Notes: generated from the sequence alone by a model not told the origin. Positions 1-7,284 are shown, counted from the stretch's first letter. The stretch is DNA of 64,000 bases from Burkholderiaceae bacterium (GCA_023653055.1 JAMNXR010000018.1:1-64000); one strand, 5' to 3'. Numbers and translations are program-made.

Positions 1-160
1 GGTACCAGTAAGCACTCAGGCGGTAGTAGCCGATTCGAGTTAAGTAGGCTAAAGCTACATTGTCATTTGAAACCTCAAGCCCTCTGGCTTTAAGCAAATT
101 TAACTGCTGCTTAAAGGGGAGATGAGGTTTTTTGTACGTCGATAACATTTCTAGAATCAT
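1..160 (-). CDS. Abi_2 family abortive infection protein, N-terminal part (cut by window edge)
   Basis: The reverse strand reads from an ATG at 160 to the window edge without a stop. The peptide contains PHLPFKQQLNLLKARG and then TRIGYYRLSAYWY. This matches the start of the Abi_2 (AbiD/AbiF-like) family, which typically opens with a P-x-x-x-x-x-Q-x-x-x-L-x-x-R-G segment and a YYRLSGYWY segment about 30 residues later. Proteins of this family abort phage infection in lactococci and are probable HEPN-type RNases. An in-frame ATG at 148 is the alternative start. A promoter and a terminator-like hairpin lie directly upstream. The C-terminal part with the remaining conserved residues is outside the window, so intactness cannot be judged. 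Confidence 0.8.
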   Translation of the reverse strand, partial: MILEMLSTYKKPHLPFKQQLNLLKARGLEVSNDNVALAYLTRIGYYRLSAYWY

Positions 161-214
161 AAAAAAGAAAACCCGCTCGTGCGTCTTGCGACGTAGAGGA
201 GCGAGCCGTGTTGT
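161..214 (-). ncRNA. Candidate leader RNA with GNRA hairpin and U-tract ahead of the Abi gene
   Basis: On the minus strand a stem GCTCG (206-202) pairs with CGAGC (179-175). Inside it a CGTC/GACG stem (193-190 with 185-182) closes a GCAA tetraloop, with an asymmetric internal loop between the two stems. The hairpin is followed at once by GGGTTTTCTTTTTT and then the Abi start codon. This is the shape of an intrinsic terminator placed between promoter and gene. Abi_2 genes are known to be preceded by a conserved structured RNA called the abiF motif. The assignment to that motif is an inference from position and shape; no covariance model was run. Confidence 0.5.
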
Positions 215-219
215 TGGTA

Positions 220-249
220 ATGATAAGCCAGCTTAACTTCACTAGTCAA
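220..249 (-). promoter_or_regulatory. Predicted sigma70 promoter for the Abi leader RNA
   Basis: On the minus strand TTGACT (249-244) and TATCAT (225-220) are separated by 18 bases. Transcription would begin near 213 and run straight into the hairpin at 208-175, giving an RNA of about 50 nt if it stops at the U-tract. No other good promoter for the Abi gene was seen. Confidence 0.5.
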
Positions 250-314
250 CCTAATCTCAAATGCCTTTGACTCTATTGAACTTTGCGCATGAGATAGTGC
301 GCCCCATAGTTCGT

Positions 315-346
315 GAGTCATGCAAAATCTGAGTCATGCGAAATTT
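315..346. repeat. Two imperfect 16-bp direct repeats in the 161-517 gap
   Basis: GAGTCATGCAAAATCT (315-330) is followed immediately by GAGTCATGCGAAATTT (331-346). They lie in the 357-bp gap between the Abi leader and the repeat protein gene and could be a protein-binding site for either divergent unit. Apart from these repeats and the Abi leader and promoter, nothing convincing was seen in this gap. A 79-codon reverse frame at 257-496 has no coding character. Confidence 0.3.
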
Positions 347-517
347 TAGTTTTAACGACATCTCAAACGATCTGTTCAGAGAACTATTTTTTGTATCAAA
401 TGGTTTCAGCGCAACGTCTGCGACTGAGTAAGTCGGGGAGTGCTTTGTAGGGTCTGTTTGCTGTGTCATCCAGTGAGACAGTGCCTGGTGCATCATCTAC
501 CAAACAGGAGATCTAAC

Positions 518-925
518 ATGAAAACGACTCTGACTTTGATGTTGTGCGCTTTAGGGATGTTTCACGGTAATGGCGTGACTCACGCGCAAACGCAAGTGCT
601 GCCCAATGGCGCAGGTGGCTACAACGTCTATGGTCCTCAGGGAATGACGCAGGTCTTACCAAACGGTGCAGGCGGCTATAACGTCTATGGATCTAATGGT
701 ACGACGCAGGTCCTGCCCAATGGCGCAGGTGGATACAACGTGTATGGGTCGGGGGGAACAACCCAGGTCTTGCCGAACGGAGCAGGTGGGTATAACAGCT
801 ATGGCTCAAATGGCATGACGCAGATTTTGCCGAACGGTGCGGGTGGTTTTAACACCTATGGTTCGGACGGCTCGTCGCAGATTCTGTCGAATGGCGGGGG
901 TGGGTTTAATATTTATGGCCGCTAG
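518..925 (+). CDS. Secreted protein made of six tandem 19-residue Gly/Asn/Tyr-rich repeats
   Basis: The ATG at 518 follows AGGAG at 506-510. Residues 1-24 form a signal peptide ending near THAQ. The rest of this 135-residue protein is six copies of a unit of the form TQVLPNGAGGYNVYG followed by four variable residues; the last copy is short and ends in GRstop. The DNA copies (57-bp period) differ mainly at silent or conservative positions, so the protein repeat is selected. No enzyme motif is present. Regular N, G, Y and Q spacing suggests a stacked-strand or amyloid-like extracellular structure, but that is inference. The function is not recognised. The 3' end overlaps the convergent gene at 906-1325 by 20 bp. 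Confidence 0.8.
   Translation: MKTTLTLMLCALGMFHGNGVTHAQTQVLPNGAGGYNVYGPQGMTQVLPNGAGGYNVYGSNGTTQVLPNGAGGYNVYGSGGTTQVLPNGAGGYNSYGSNGMTQILPNGAGGFNTYGSDGSSQILSNGGGGFNIYGR
592..922 (+). repeat. 57-bp coding tandem repeat, about six copies
   Basis: Units starting with ACGCA(A/G)GT or similar recur every 57 bp and encode the 19-residue repeats of the gene at 518-925. They are in frame and translated, so this is not a CRISPR or satellite array. Confidence 0.75.
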
Positions 926-1325
926 GGTTGGCTCGAAGAAAACCCAGCAAGCGCCAGACTAGTATTGAAAAACGTGCCAATACTGAACTGAGGCTTGTCG
1001 CGATGATAAAAAAGTACGGGAAGAAAACCAACACGTAATCCCATTGCGTTGGCATTTTTGGAGAAAGATCACTGAATAGCGTCCAGGCTAATGCGAGGGT
1101 GCCAAGCAAGCCAGTGATTGCGGCGAAGCATTTTAAATTTCTTGAGGAATTGTGCTCCCACACAATGATTGCTGCAACCATAGGATAAAAAAATAGAAAC
1201 CCTAGGTATGCATTATTGGAGGAATGAATTTTTCCCGAAGCCAGTGACTCGTCAGAAAAAAATGCAACCCCAAAGGACACTATAAGGAAAGTCAAACCGG
1301 CGAACTGGAGTAATTTCTTGAACAT
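906..1325 (-). CDS. Small integral membrane protein, unknown function
   Basis: This 139-residue protein has four likely membrane segments: residues about 7-25, 41-57, 66-84 and 98-118. Short charged loops separate them, and a basic tail ends in SGHKY. The ATG start at 1325 has only a weak purine-rich sequence upstream. It is convergent with, and overlaps by 20 bp, the repeat protein gene at 518-925. No family is recognised and no catalytic motif is visible. The length and hydrophobic pattern support a real gene. Confidence 0.6.
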   Translation of the reverse strand: MFKKLLQFAGLTFLIVSFGVAFFSDESLASGKIHSSNNAYLGFLFFYPMVAAIIVWEHNSSRNLKCFAAITGLLGTLALAWTLFSDLSPKMPTQWDYVLVFFPYFFIIATSLSSVLARFSILVWRLLGFLRANPSGHKY

Positions 1326-1438
1326 GAATGTTTCTTGAGATTGGCGTCAATCAATAAATCATAAAGTGCCAAGCCGCAAATCACCATTGTTTTAAGCGTG
1401 TATTTTTTTATACGAGTCTCACGCCATGAGACACTTTT

Positions 1439-2263
1439 GTGAAAGCCATTAAACCAATGACTCAAAAATATATTTACGACGTTAAATCGAGCGCACTTTA
1501 TGATGCAGACGGTCTTTTTCTTAAAAAGGTTTTTTGTCCAAAGGCTAAGCACTGGAATCAGTTGATTGCGGATGATCCACTTGAACGTTCAAGAGGCTGT
1601 GGCGAGTGCGGTCACCGTGTGGTGAACCTTGACGAGGCGACGGAGGTGTCATGGTCGGGTATGAATACGCCCTGTGTGTATATTCCCGCTGATTCTAAAA
1701 GTGTGACGTTTTTACAAGACGTCAAGGCAATCCCCCCTACCCATCAAGCACAGAGAGCGAAACCCGGCGTAGTCATCATAAAGACTGCCCGCACGCTTGA
1801 GGATATCAATCGCGCGGCAAACATGGGCTATTGGCCTGATGTGCGTTTGGTTGAATACAAGGATCAAGAGTCTGCCATGGATTTTGTCGCTCGGATGTTG
1901 CACAACAAGGTGATCGATGGACCGATGCAGTCGAAACTCACTGTTGGCCAAGACCCTCAGACTGGAAGGATTGAGTCGGCAGGTGAATTTAGGCTGAGGT
2001 TTGATAAGGGACCGCTGAAAGAAGTGATCCCTTTTACGTATTATTACCCAGACTATCAACGTGTGCCGGTGGCTGCGTATCTCATTCCGCCAGACTTGCC
2101 GAACGGAAGTGAGGTCATGGTCGAAGATCCGATCGAGGATCTGATTGGACGTACGTCAAATCAAGGCGATGTGGAACGGGCCTACAACGTCAAAGGCTTT
2201 GTGAGAGATAGGGTGGTGCAGGTCGACTATCGATCGCTCAAGCGTTCTGAGATTGTGGGTTAG
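1439..2263 (+). CDS. Conserved hypothetical protein with CxxC (CGECGH) motif
   Basis: The longest frame starts at a GTG (1439); an in-frame ATG at 1457 is equally likely and gives 268 residues. Near residue 58 is RGCGECGHRVVNLDE, which with the earlier FCPKAKHW could bind zinc or form a redox pair. It is followed by a V-Y-I-P-A segment seen in a widespread family of uncharacterised proteobacterial proteins. There is no signal peptide or membrane segment. No function can be given. The 18-bp palindrome that begins the duplicated 2269-2747 segment lies 5 bp after the stop codon. Confidence 0.65.
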   Translation: MKAIKPMTQKYIYDVKSSALYDADGLFLKKVFCPKAKHWNQLIADDPLERSRGCGECGHRVVNLDEATEVSWSGMNTPCVYIPADSKSVTFLQDVKAIPPTHQAQRAKPGVVIIKTARTLEDINRAANMGYWPDVRLVEYKDQESAMDFVARMLHNKVIDGPMQSKLTVGQDPQTGRIESAGEFRLRFDKGPLKEVIPFTYYYPDYQRVPVAAYLIPPDLPNGSEVMVEDPIEDLIGRTSNQGDVERAYNVKGFVRDRVVQVDYRSLKRSEIVG

Positions 2264-2268
2264 GTGGT

Positions 2269-2286
2269 GGTAACAATTCTGTTACC
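2269..2286. promoter_or_regulatory. 18-bp perfect inverted repeat upstream of the coiled-coil gene
   Basis: GGTAACA and TGTTACC are exact 7-bp arms around ATTC. The same element precedes the second gene copy at 19054-19071, at almost the same distance from its start codon. It could be an operator or part of the mobile unit. Confidence 0.5.
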
Positions 2287-2363
2287 AAATAAATGGTGAG
2301 ACAGCACTTTCACGAAAAGAAAATGCTCATAATGATCTCTATTATTTTGGGAGGGAAAAACGC

Positions 2364-2735
2364 ATGCTCACCGTTGAATTAGCCGTCGATCAACATACTA
2401 AAATCTGCGAACGTCTCGATCGTTCAATGTCGAATCTTTGCCAGGTAATGGCTGACTTGCGTGTGCAAATGACTCAGGTTCAAGCTGATCTGCGGCATGA
2501 GATTGCATTAGTTCAGGCTGATCTGCGCAAAGAGATTGCATTTGTACAGACTGACCTGCGCAAAGAGATTGCATTTGTGCAGACTGACCTGCGCCAAGAA
2601 ATCGCCCGGAGTAACGCTGATTTACATAAGTTTTTTGAGCGTAAATTTATGTGGATGATGACTGCATATTGCGGGGGTATGTTTACCTTGCTAGGTTTTC
2701 TAGGTAAGTATCTGCTTGATGGCTATGCAAGGTAA
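2364..2735 (+). CDS. Hendecad coiled-coil protein with C-terminal membrane anchor (copy 1)
   Basis: The ATG at 2364 follows GGAGGG at 2350-2355. Residues about 1-35 form a helical head (MLTVELAVDQHTKI...). Residues 36-90 are 11-residue repeats of the type VQADLRKEIAF, ideal for a long parallel coiled coil. Residues about 95-118 are one membrane helix (MWMMTAYCGGMFTLLGFLGKY), so the coil is anchored at the inner membrane by its C-terminus. The family resembles short coiled-coil proteins often seen next to small accessory genes; no enzymatic function is visible. A paralogue with one repeat fewer lies at 19149-19487. The following nucleotidyltransferase gene has its own promoter. Confidence 0.75.
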   Translation: MLTVELAVDQHTKICERLDRSMSNLCQVMADLRVQMTQVQADLRHEIALVQADLRKEIAFVQTDLRKEIAFVQTDLRQEIARSNADLHKFFERKFMWMMTAYCGGMFTLLGFLGKYLLDGYAR

Positions 2736-2755
2736 TTGAGAGTGATATATGTTGC

Positions 2756-2783
2756 TTGACATGCCCAATTTGGGTGTTATCAT
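2756..2783 (+). promoter_or_regulatory. Predicted sigma70 promoter for the wHTH-nucleotidyltransferase gene
   Basis: TTGACA (2756-2761) and TATCAT (2778-2783) are separated by 16 bases, close to consensus. The near-palindromes GCCCAATTTGGG (2763-2774) and GCCTCATATGGGC surround the -10 box and could be a binding site for the encoded wHTH protein. Transcription would start near 2790, so the ATGs at 2749 and 2782 are probably not used. Confidence 0.6.
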
Positions 2784-2790
2784 GCCTCAT

Positions 2791-3420
2791 ATGGGCACGA
2801 TAATAAACTCGACGCATCAAGATTCCGCTACTTTTGAAGGGCTGGGGAGTGTCTTGTTTACGAATACCCAGCAACGCGTACTTGCATGTTTATTCGGCCA
2901 ACCAGACCGCTCGTACTTTTCCAACGAACTGATCAAACTGACTGGTGCTGGTTCGGGAGCGGTGCAAAGGGAATTGAAGCGCTTGAGCGAAAGCGGTTTG
3001 GTCACTTCAGAAATGCGCGGCAATCAACGGCATTTTCAGGCGAACCCACACTCACCTATCTTTCAAGAGCTGACCCAGATCGTGCAAAAGACGTTTGGTC
3101 TAGCTCACCCCATTCGTGAAGCTCTAGCGCCCTACCGAGAGCTCATTCGTTGTGCTTTTATATTCGGGTCCATTGCCAAGAAGCAAGATACGGTGAAGAG
3201 TGATATCGACCTTTTTGTTGTCAGCGACAAGCTGTCTTACTCAGATTTACTCAATCAATTGTCGGGTACCGAGGTGCGTTTAGGGCGAGGGATCAACACG
3301 ACGATTTACACAGAAGCGGATGTCAAGCAACGGCTGCTGGATGACAATTCATTTTTGATACGCGTACTGAACCAACCTAAGATTTGGATTATTGGCAATG
3401 AATCAGACATCCCCGCTTGA
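2791..3420 (+). CDS. wHTH - minimal nucleotidyltransferase (MNT) fusion protein
   Basis: An N-terminal winged helix (about residues 20-75, with the recognition region around GAGSGAVQRELKRLSESGLV) is joined to a polymerase-beta-type nucleotidyltransferase domain. The catalytic signature G-S-x10-D-x-D is exact (FGSIAKK...SDIDLF, about residues 122-138). Such proteins act as transcription regulators or as AMP-transferring antitoxins in MNT/HEPN modules, but no HEPN gene follows. The frame extends upstream to ATG 2749, yet the strong promoter at 2756-2783 overlaps that part. ATG 2791 or a later GTG near 2849 is therefore favoured. Confidence 0.75.
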   Translation: MGTIINSTHQDSATFEGLGSVLFTNTQQRVLACLFGQPDRSYFSNELIKLTGAGSGAVQRELKRLSESGLVTSEMRGNQRHFQANPHSPIFQELTQIVQKTFGLAHPIREALAPYRELIRCAFIFGSIAKKQDTVKSDIDLFVVSDKLSYSDLLNQLSGTEVRLGRGINTTIYTEADVKQRLLDDNSFLIRVLNQPKIWIIGNESDIPA

Positions 3421-3467
3421 GAATTTAGTCCGTTTCACTCATATTATGAGTGAATCTGCGAGTGCGT

Positions 3468-5801
3468 TTAGACCTTAGCCTTCCAGGTCAGTTGTAATCG
3501 CGCCCAAGGGGCCAGAGCGCTCAGCTCTTTGGGCATTTTCACAAAGCCCATCGACGCCAGTATTCGCTCAGCCACACGACGTAAGCTGTAATCGACAAAA
3601 TCATAGGTCTGGTCGAGATCATTAAAAAACCAGACACGCACACCGACACCTGTCGGGCTTTTGTTGATGATGGCCCGTTCACGTTGACCGTTACTGTCTA
3701 TTCGACTCCAAATCCGCGTGTGGTAAAGCTTGATAGTCTCGCCGTGTTGATACGTGGATTGAGTGTCGTCTTGGCTACGTCTGAGAAACGATGGAATCCA
3801 AGTTTCTTCTAACATCTCCAAGCGCACTTCATTGAGTGCTTGATTTCCAGATACACGAGGATTGCGCAGCAAGCTAGGCACACCCATGTCCATGCTATCT
3901 GTATAACTGACATCGGATAAAGAAGCTGACCGCCAAATCAGCACCTCATCTGAACTGCTCGCAAAGCCTGCTGGCATCATCTGTTTGACTTTGTGTAGAC
4001 GTGGCATCGCGAGTGCGCGTTCTTGTTCTGCGCGGATGTGCTTCAAGAGAAAGCTGGTGCTGCGGCTGACCAATTGATAGTCGAGCGCAATGGTGCAATG
4101 GAGATCGTTTTGCAGATCTTCGGAGAGGCGACTGGCAGCAGCGAGACGAGAGAGCGTAGTGGATGCCACCGCTGGACCTTCGTGGTGCGTATCGACATGC
4201 GTGGGTTCCGCATTGACTTCCGAGTGAATGACGGCTTGACCCAGAATCTGTTGGCGTGTGTCGCCCGCAAGACATGCTTTGAGCGTAACCGTTCCGGTGG
4301 GGGCGTGATCAAACCACGCACTAATATGCAAAGTGTCACCCTCAAAGGCGGCTGAGTCGAGCGCGGTGATGTCGCGTGGCTGACTTCCCTCTGGCCACTC
4401 GATGGTGATGTTGGTGACAACAGGGGTGCGCAAGCGATTAAACATGCGCAAGATCGCGGGCTCGACGGCTTCGCCAGGCGCGACAAAATCACAAGCCCCC
4501 TTGGTTTCCAGAGCGAGGCGTTTGAGTAGACCTTCCGAAGCACTGCTGCCAATGCCAATCACAAATATGCGTTGTTTAGAGCTTTTTGCTCGCTTGATGA
4601 TGGCGTCAACGGCGCTGACGTGACCATCGGTGATCAACATCACTGCGCCTTGGTCTTTACTCGACAAGGCGAGCGTGGAGGTGAGGGCGGATTCTAGTTC
4701 GGTGCCGCCCATGTTTGCGTTAAGGCTGCTGATCCAACCTTGTGCGGATAACTGTGTGGCTTCGGTCACGGGCCAAGGCGCGCGTGAGCGGTGCTCGACT
4801 GCGCTACCGAACTTGGACAGAGAAAAAGTATCTTGCTTGCCCAGACGATCGACGAGGGCGTGCAGCGCGCGGCGGGCCGCTTGGATGCTGTCTCCCGCCA
4901 TGGAGCCCGAGCAGTCGACCAGGATTTTAAGAGAGAGCGGTTCGGCCACGACAGGCTGACCCTCTGTATTTAAGGCCGTAAACGATGGACAGAAACTCGC
5001 CGTGACCACGTAGTGTTCCGGCTTGACATAGTCAGGTGCGACAGAAGCGATCGAGCAATGTTCGAGTTGATCCATCACCAACACAAAGTCTCGATCCAGA
5101 AAGCTGTCACGACCTAGAGTGATCGTCAGGGATTCGGACTGAGCGTCGCTGCCCACTGAGCCCTTTGAACTCTGACGCGATACGTTAATAGGATGACTCG
5201 GTGAGCCCACGCGAGCCTGCGCTAACGCGCCATGCAAGGTCAAGCTCAAGGCAAAGCCGTATTCGGCCAATAGATCCGTCTCGGGAACTTGATGCGGTTG
5301 TAGTCCACCATCTTGGAGCAAATCGCCATAGCGAGGCGCGATCACCGTGGGGATCTTGAGCCGCAGGCCGCCTTGTTCGAACTGCAAGAGCTGACCGTAA
5401 TGCAGGTCGATCACGCAACGTTCGCCGGGAGCGAGGTTGCCCAGATTGAGCACGTAGTTGCCGTCTTCGCCCCGCTCCAGCAAGATAGCTGCGTTTCCAT
5501 CAGCAAGCGTTTCCTCGTAGCTTTCTTGAGCCTCGGACTTTTCCACAACCATGCCTTGCAGCAGTTGCTCGTTGAGCTTGACCTCCACCCCGAGCAGCTG
5601 TGCGCCCCAAGGTAGCGGAAAACTATAAATCGCCTCAAGATGCTCTGCGGAAGGATTGATAAATGTTTGGCGTACATGCGCATCAAAGATTGCACCCCGC
5701 AAATCGCCCGTGATGGCAACGTGTTGCAGCACCATCGGTTCGCCCGATTTAGACTGCAGTGTCGCGTGGAAAGACTCGTCTAGCTGTAGAGAAACGCTCA
5801 T
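3468..5801 (-). CDS. VIT and von Willebrand factor A domain protein
   Basis: Residues about 10-140 form a VIT (inter-alpha-trypsin inhibitor) domain, with the typical EAIYSFPLP and the LLERGEDGNYVLNLGNLAPGE stretch. Residues about 290-460 form a vWA domain with an intact metal-ion site DCSGS (D296, S298, S300) and a later TDGH. The remaining 300 residues are a poorly conserved C-terminal region. There is no signal peptide, so the bacterial protein is likely cytoplasmic. The family probably mediates metal-dependent protein contacts, but the partner is unknown. The gene starts 16 bp after a MerR-type regulator gene in the same direction, so they are likely cotranscribed and functionally paired. 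Confidence 0.85.
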   Translation of the reverse strand: MSVSLQLDESFHATLQSKSGEPMVLQHVAITGDLRGAIFDAHVRQTFINPSAEHLEAIYSFPLPWGAQLLGVEVKLNEQLLQGMVVEKSEAQESYEETLADGNAAILLERGEDGNYVLNLGNLAPGERCVIDLHYGQLLQFEQGGLRLKIPTVIAPRYGDLLQDGGLQPHQVPETDLLAEYGFALSLTLHGALAQARVGSPSHPINVSRQSSKGSVGSDAQSESLTITLGRDSFLDRDFVLVMDQLEHCSIASVAPDYVKPEHYVVTASFCPSFTALNTEGQPVVAEPLSLKILVDCSGSMAGDSIQAARRALHALVDRLGKQDTFSLSKFGSAVEHRSRAPWPVTEATQLSAQGWISSLNANMGGTELESALTSTLALSSKDQGAVMLITDGHVSAVDAIIKRAKSSKQRIFVIGIGSSASEGLLKRLALETKGACDFVAPGEAVEPAILRMFNRLRTPVVTNITIEWPEGSQPRDITALDSAAFEGDTLHISAWFDHAPTGTVTLKACLAGDTRQQILGQAVIHSEVNAEPTHVDTHHEGPAVASTTLSRLAAASRLSEDLQNDLHCTIALDYQLVSRSTSFLLKHIRAEQERALAMPRLHKVKQMMPAGFASSSDEVLIWRSASLSDVSYTDSMDMGVPSLLRNPRVSGNQALNEVRLEMLEETWIPSFLRRSQDDTQSTYQHGETIKLYHTRIWSRIDSNGQRERAIINKSPTGVGVRVWFFNDLDQTYDFVDYSLRRVAERILASMGFVKMPKELSALAPWARLQLTWKAKV

Positions 5802-5817
5802 GGTTTTGTCCTTTTAA

Positions 5818-6273
5818 TTATTTGTTGTTGTCTGGGTTGTTTTGTAAGGCCTCATACGCCTGCAGGACGCTGCGCACAAAACTGCGCAGTTGTTCGGGGC
5901 TCAGTCCCGCACGGGACGGTTCGATCACAAGCTCAATTCCTTCGGCGACATGCAGGTGGCTGCATACCTCTAGCGAACCTGGTCGACGACCGCGGTCCGG
6001 CACAGGGGCGGGGCCGCCTTGGAGCAACTCCCGAATGCGATCAAGCGAGACGCCAGCTGCCGTCCATTTTTTGATGAGCAGGAGCTGTTCGAGATGCTGG
6101 GGGGAATATTTCGCGGCACGCGTTTCTCCCTCGGGGCGATTGACGAGCCCAAGCTGGACGTAGTAGCGCACCGTCCGCTTGCTCAGGTCCGTGAGGGCAC
6201 AGAGCTCGTCGAGGGAAAAAGACTGACTCGGAGAGTCGCCGGAAGGAGGGGTGGTGGTTGTGACAGTGTTCAT
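5818..6273 (-). CDS. MerR family transcriptional regulator
   Basis: Residues 19-44 (FSLDELCALTDLSKRTVRYY) form the MerR winged-helix start, followed by the usual LEQLLLIKKW and L-D-R-I-R-E-L-L helices to about residue 90. The C-terminal effector part (about 60 residues) has no Cys or other metal ligand cluster, so it is not a metal sensor. The gene lies immediately upstream of the VIT/VWA gene and a palindrome overlaps its start region, as expected for autoregulation. MerR plus VIT/VWA pairs occur in other proteobacteria; the inducer is unknown. Confidence 0.8.
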   Translation of the reverse strand: MNTVTTTTPPSGDSPSQSFSLDELCALTDLSKRTVRYYVQLGLVNRPEGETRAAKYSPQHLEQLLLIKKWTAAGVSLDRIRELLQGGPAPVPDRGRRPGSLEVCSHLHVAEGIELVIEPSRAGLSPEQLRSFVRSVLQAYEALQNNPDNNK

Positions 6274-6289
6274 GTGTTTATATTAACAC
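6274..6289 (-). promoter_or_regulatory. Inverted repeat at the MerR gene start (probable operator)
   Basis: GTGTT-TATATT-AACAC lies directly upstream of the start codon at 6273. On the minus strand the central TAATATAAA can serve as the -10 region, with AATGACAG upstream as a poor -35. A dyad over an imperfect promoter is typical of MerR-type control. Confidence 0.4.
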
Positions 6290-6503
6290 TAAAACTGTCA
6301 TTAATTGGTGTTTAAATGAAATGAGTTGTAAAAATTGTTCGTAATCTTAAATAGCAAGCCAACGATGGCGAACAGAGTCGTAATTTGAGCACTCATACTA
6401 AATAAATGTTTGTAAATGTTTGTAAATCTCATTGATAACCAGTTGTTGATGCTTATAGACTATATAAATTATTGGTCAACCTATTGAAATAAGGGTATAT
6501 TTT

Positions 6504-6809
6504 GTGGCCTTAAGTAAGCATCAATGGGAGTCTTTAATCAGGAAAATTGCTGGAAGTAGCAGTCAGATCAAATGGACTGAACACGCAAAACAGCAAATGA
6601 GGGCAAGACACATCACGATGCCAATGGCACTGGATGTTTTATCTAAAGGAATCATCAGGCTCGAACCAGAGCCTCACATTAAAACTCGCGACACCATTTG
6701 TCGGATAGAGCGTTTCACTGCGGGAAAGTCTGTAGGCGTCTGCGTTGCGCTTAAGTCAGAAAAAGTCGCCAGGATGATTGTTGTTACTGCATTGATAATT
6801 GGGGAATAG
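6504..6809 (+). CDS. DUF4258 / RelE-superfamily toxin-like protein
   Basis: This 101-residue protein starts at GTG 6504. It shows the DUF4258 pattern: TEHAKQQMRARHIT (helix with E-H-x4-M-x-x-R), then a beta strand with I-C-R-I-E-R and V-C-V-A-L-K near the end. DUF4258 belongs to the RelE/MqsR-like fold of ribosome-dependent or free RNases. It is followed after 1 bp by an HTH protein gene, the order toxin then antitoxin as in higBA or mqsRA. Toxicity is inferred, not seen. AT-rich repeats (AAATGTTTGT twice at about 6406-6426) lie upstream. Confidence 0.7.
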   Translation: MALSKHQWESLIRKIAGSSSQIKWTEHAKQQMRARHITMPMALDVLSKGIIRLEPEPHIKTRDTICRIERFTAGKSVGVCVALKSEKVARMIVVTALIIGE

Positions 6810-6810
6810 C

Positions 6811-7284
6811 ATGTACCACTACACAGACGGAGGCCTTCGCAATATTTGGCTCGCGAACGGCTATGAGCAGATGGAAACTCCCTACGGTATGGCTATCACC
6901 ATTCAAGACTTGCCTGGTCTCTCAAGAGCGATATGCAAAGCGCTTATCCGTAAAAACAGTAAATTAACAGGCGCAGAATTTCGATACTTACGTCAAGCTA
7001 TGCTTTTGTCTCAATCATCGCTTGGACGAACTTTAGGTCGCACAGATCAAGCGATCGCAGGCTGGGAAAAGAATAGCAAAGTACCAAAATTTGCTGACCA
7101 AATGCTGCGTGTTTTTTATGCTGCTCATGCGGATGGCAACGAGCAAGTCAAAAATATTATTCACGCACTAAACGATGTTGAACGAACGATTCATTTTGTG
7201 ATGACGGAAACGAAACAAGGCTGGCAATCAAAAATCTCCGAAGTTGATTTGTCGGAGCTAGATGAGTTTGAACAAGTTGCGTAA
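6811..7284 (+). CDS. HTH antitoxin/regulator partner of the DUF4258 protein
   Basis: The ATG at 6811 follows GGGGA at 6801-6805; the stop codon of the toxin-like gene lies in that ribosome-binding stretch, so the two are translationally coupled. Residues about 1-50 are a strand-rich N-terminal domain starting MYHYTDGGLRNIWLANGYE. Residues 56-90 are an XRE-type helix-turn-helix (LRQAMLLSQSSLGRTLGRTD followed by GWEKN). The C-terminal tail is acidic. The arrangement matches MqsA/HigA-type antitoxins that bind the toxin with one domain and the operator with the other. No zinc-binding Cys pairs are present, unlike MqsA itself. Confidence 0.75.
   Translation: MYHYTDGGLRNIWLANGYEQMETPYGMAITIQDLPGLSRAICKALIRKNSKLTGAEFRYLRQAMLLSQSSLGRTLGRTDQAIAGWEKNSKVPKFADQMLRVFYAAHADGNEQVKNIIHALNDVERTIHFVMTETKQGWQSKISEVDLSELDEFEQVA

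Larger units (their letters stand above)
2269..2747. repeat. Copy 1 of a dispersed ~450-480 bp duplication
   Basis: From the palindrome GGTAACA-ATTC-TGTTACC (2269-2286) through the coiled-coil gene to just past its stop, this segment is nearly identical to 19054-19497. The 5' untranslated part is conserved as strongly as the coding part. Copy 2 lacks one 33-bp repeat unit. The similarity ends abruptly on both sides (after GAGAGTGAT), which suggests the whole gene-plus-palindrome cassette was copied as a unit. Confidence 0.75.

Noticed and set aside
257-496. Reverse-strand open frame of 79 codons
   Set aside because: No ribosome-binding site, no recognisable domain, and it overlaps the upstream region of the repeat protein gene. 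It looks like chance.
592-922. 57-bp tandem repeats as a CRISPR array
   Set aside because: The repeats are directly adjacent, in frame, translated and differ mainly at silent sites. There are no spacers.
4043-4558. Long alternative frames on both strands inside the VIT/VWA gene
   Set aside because: They are shadows of the 777-codon gene, which has clear domains throughout.
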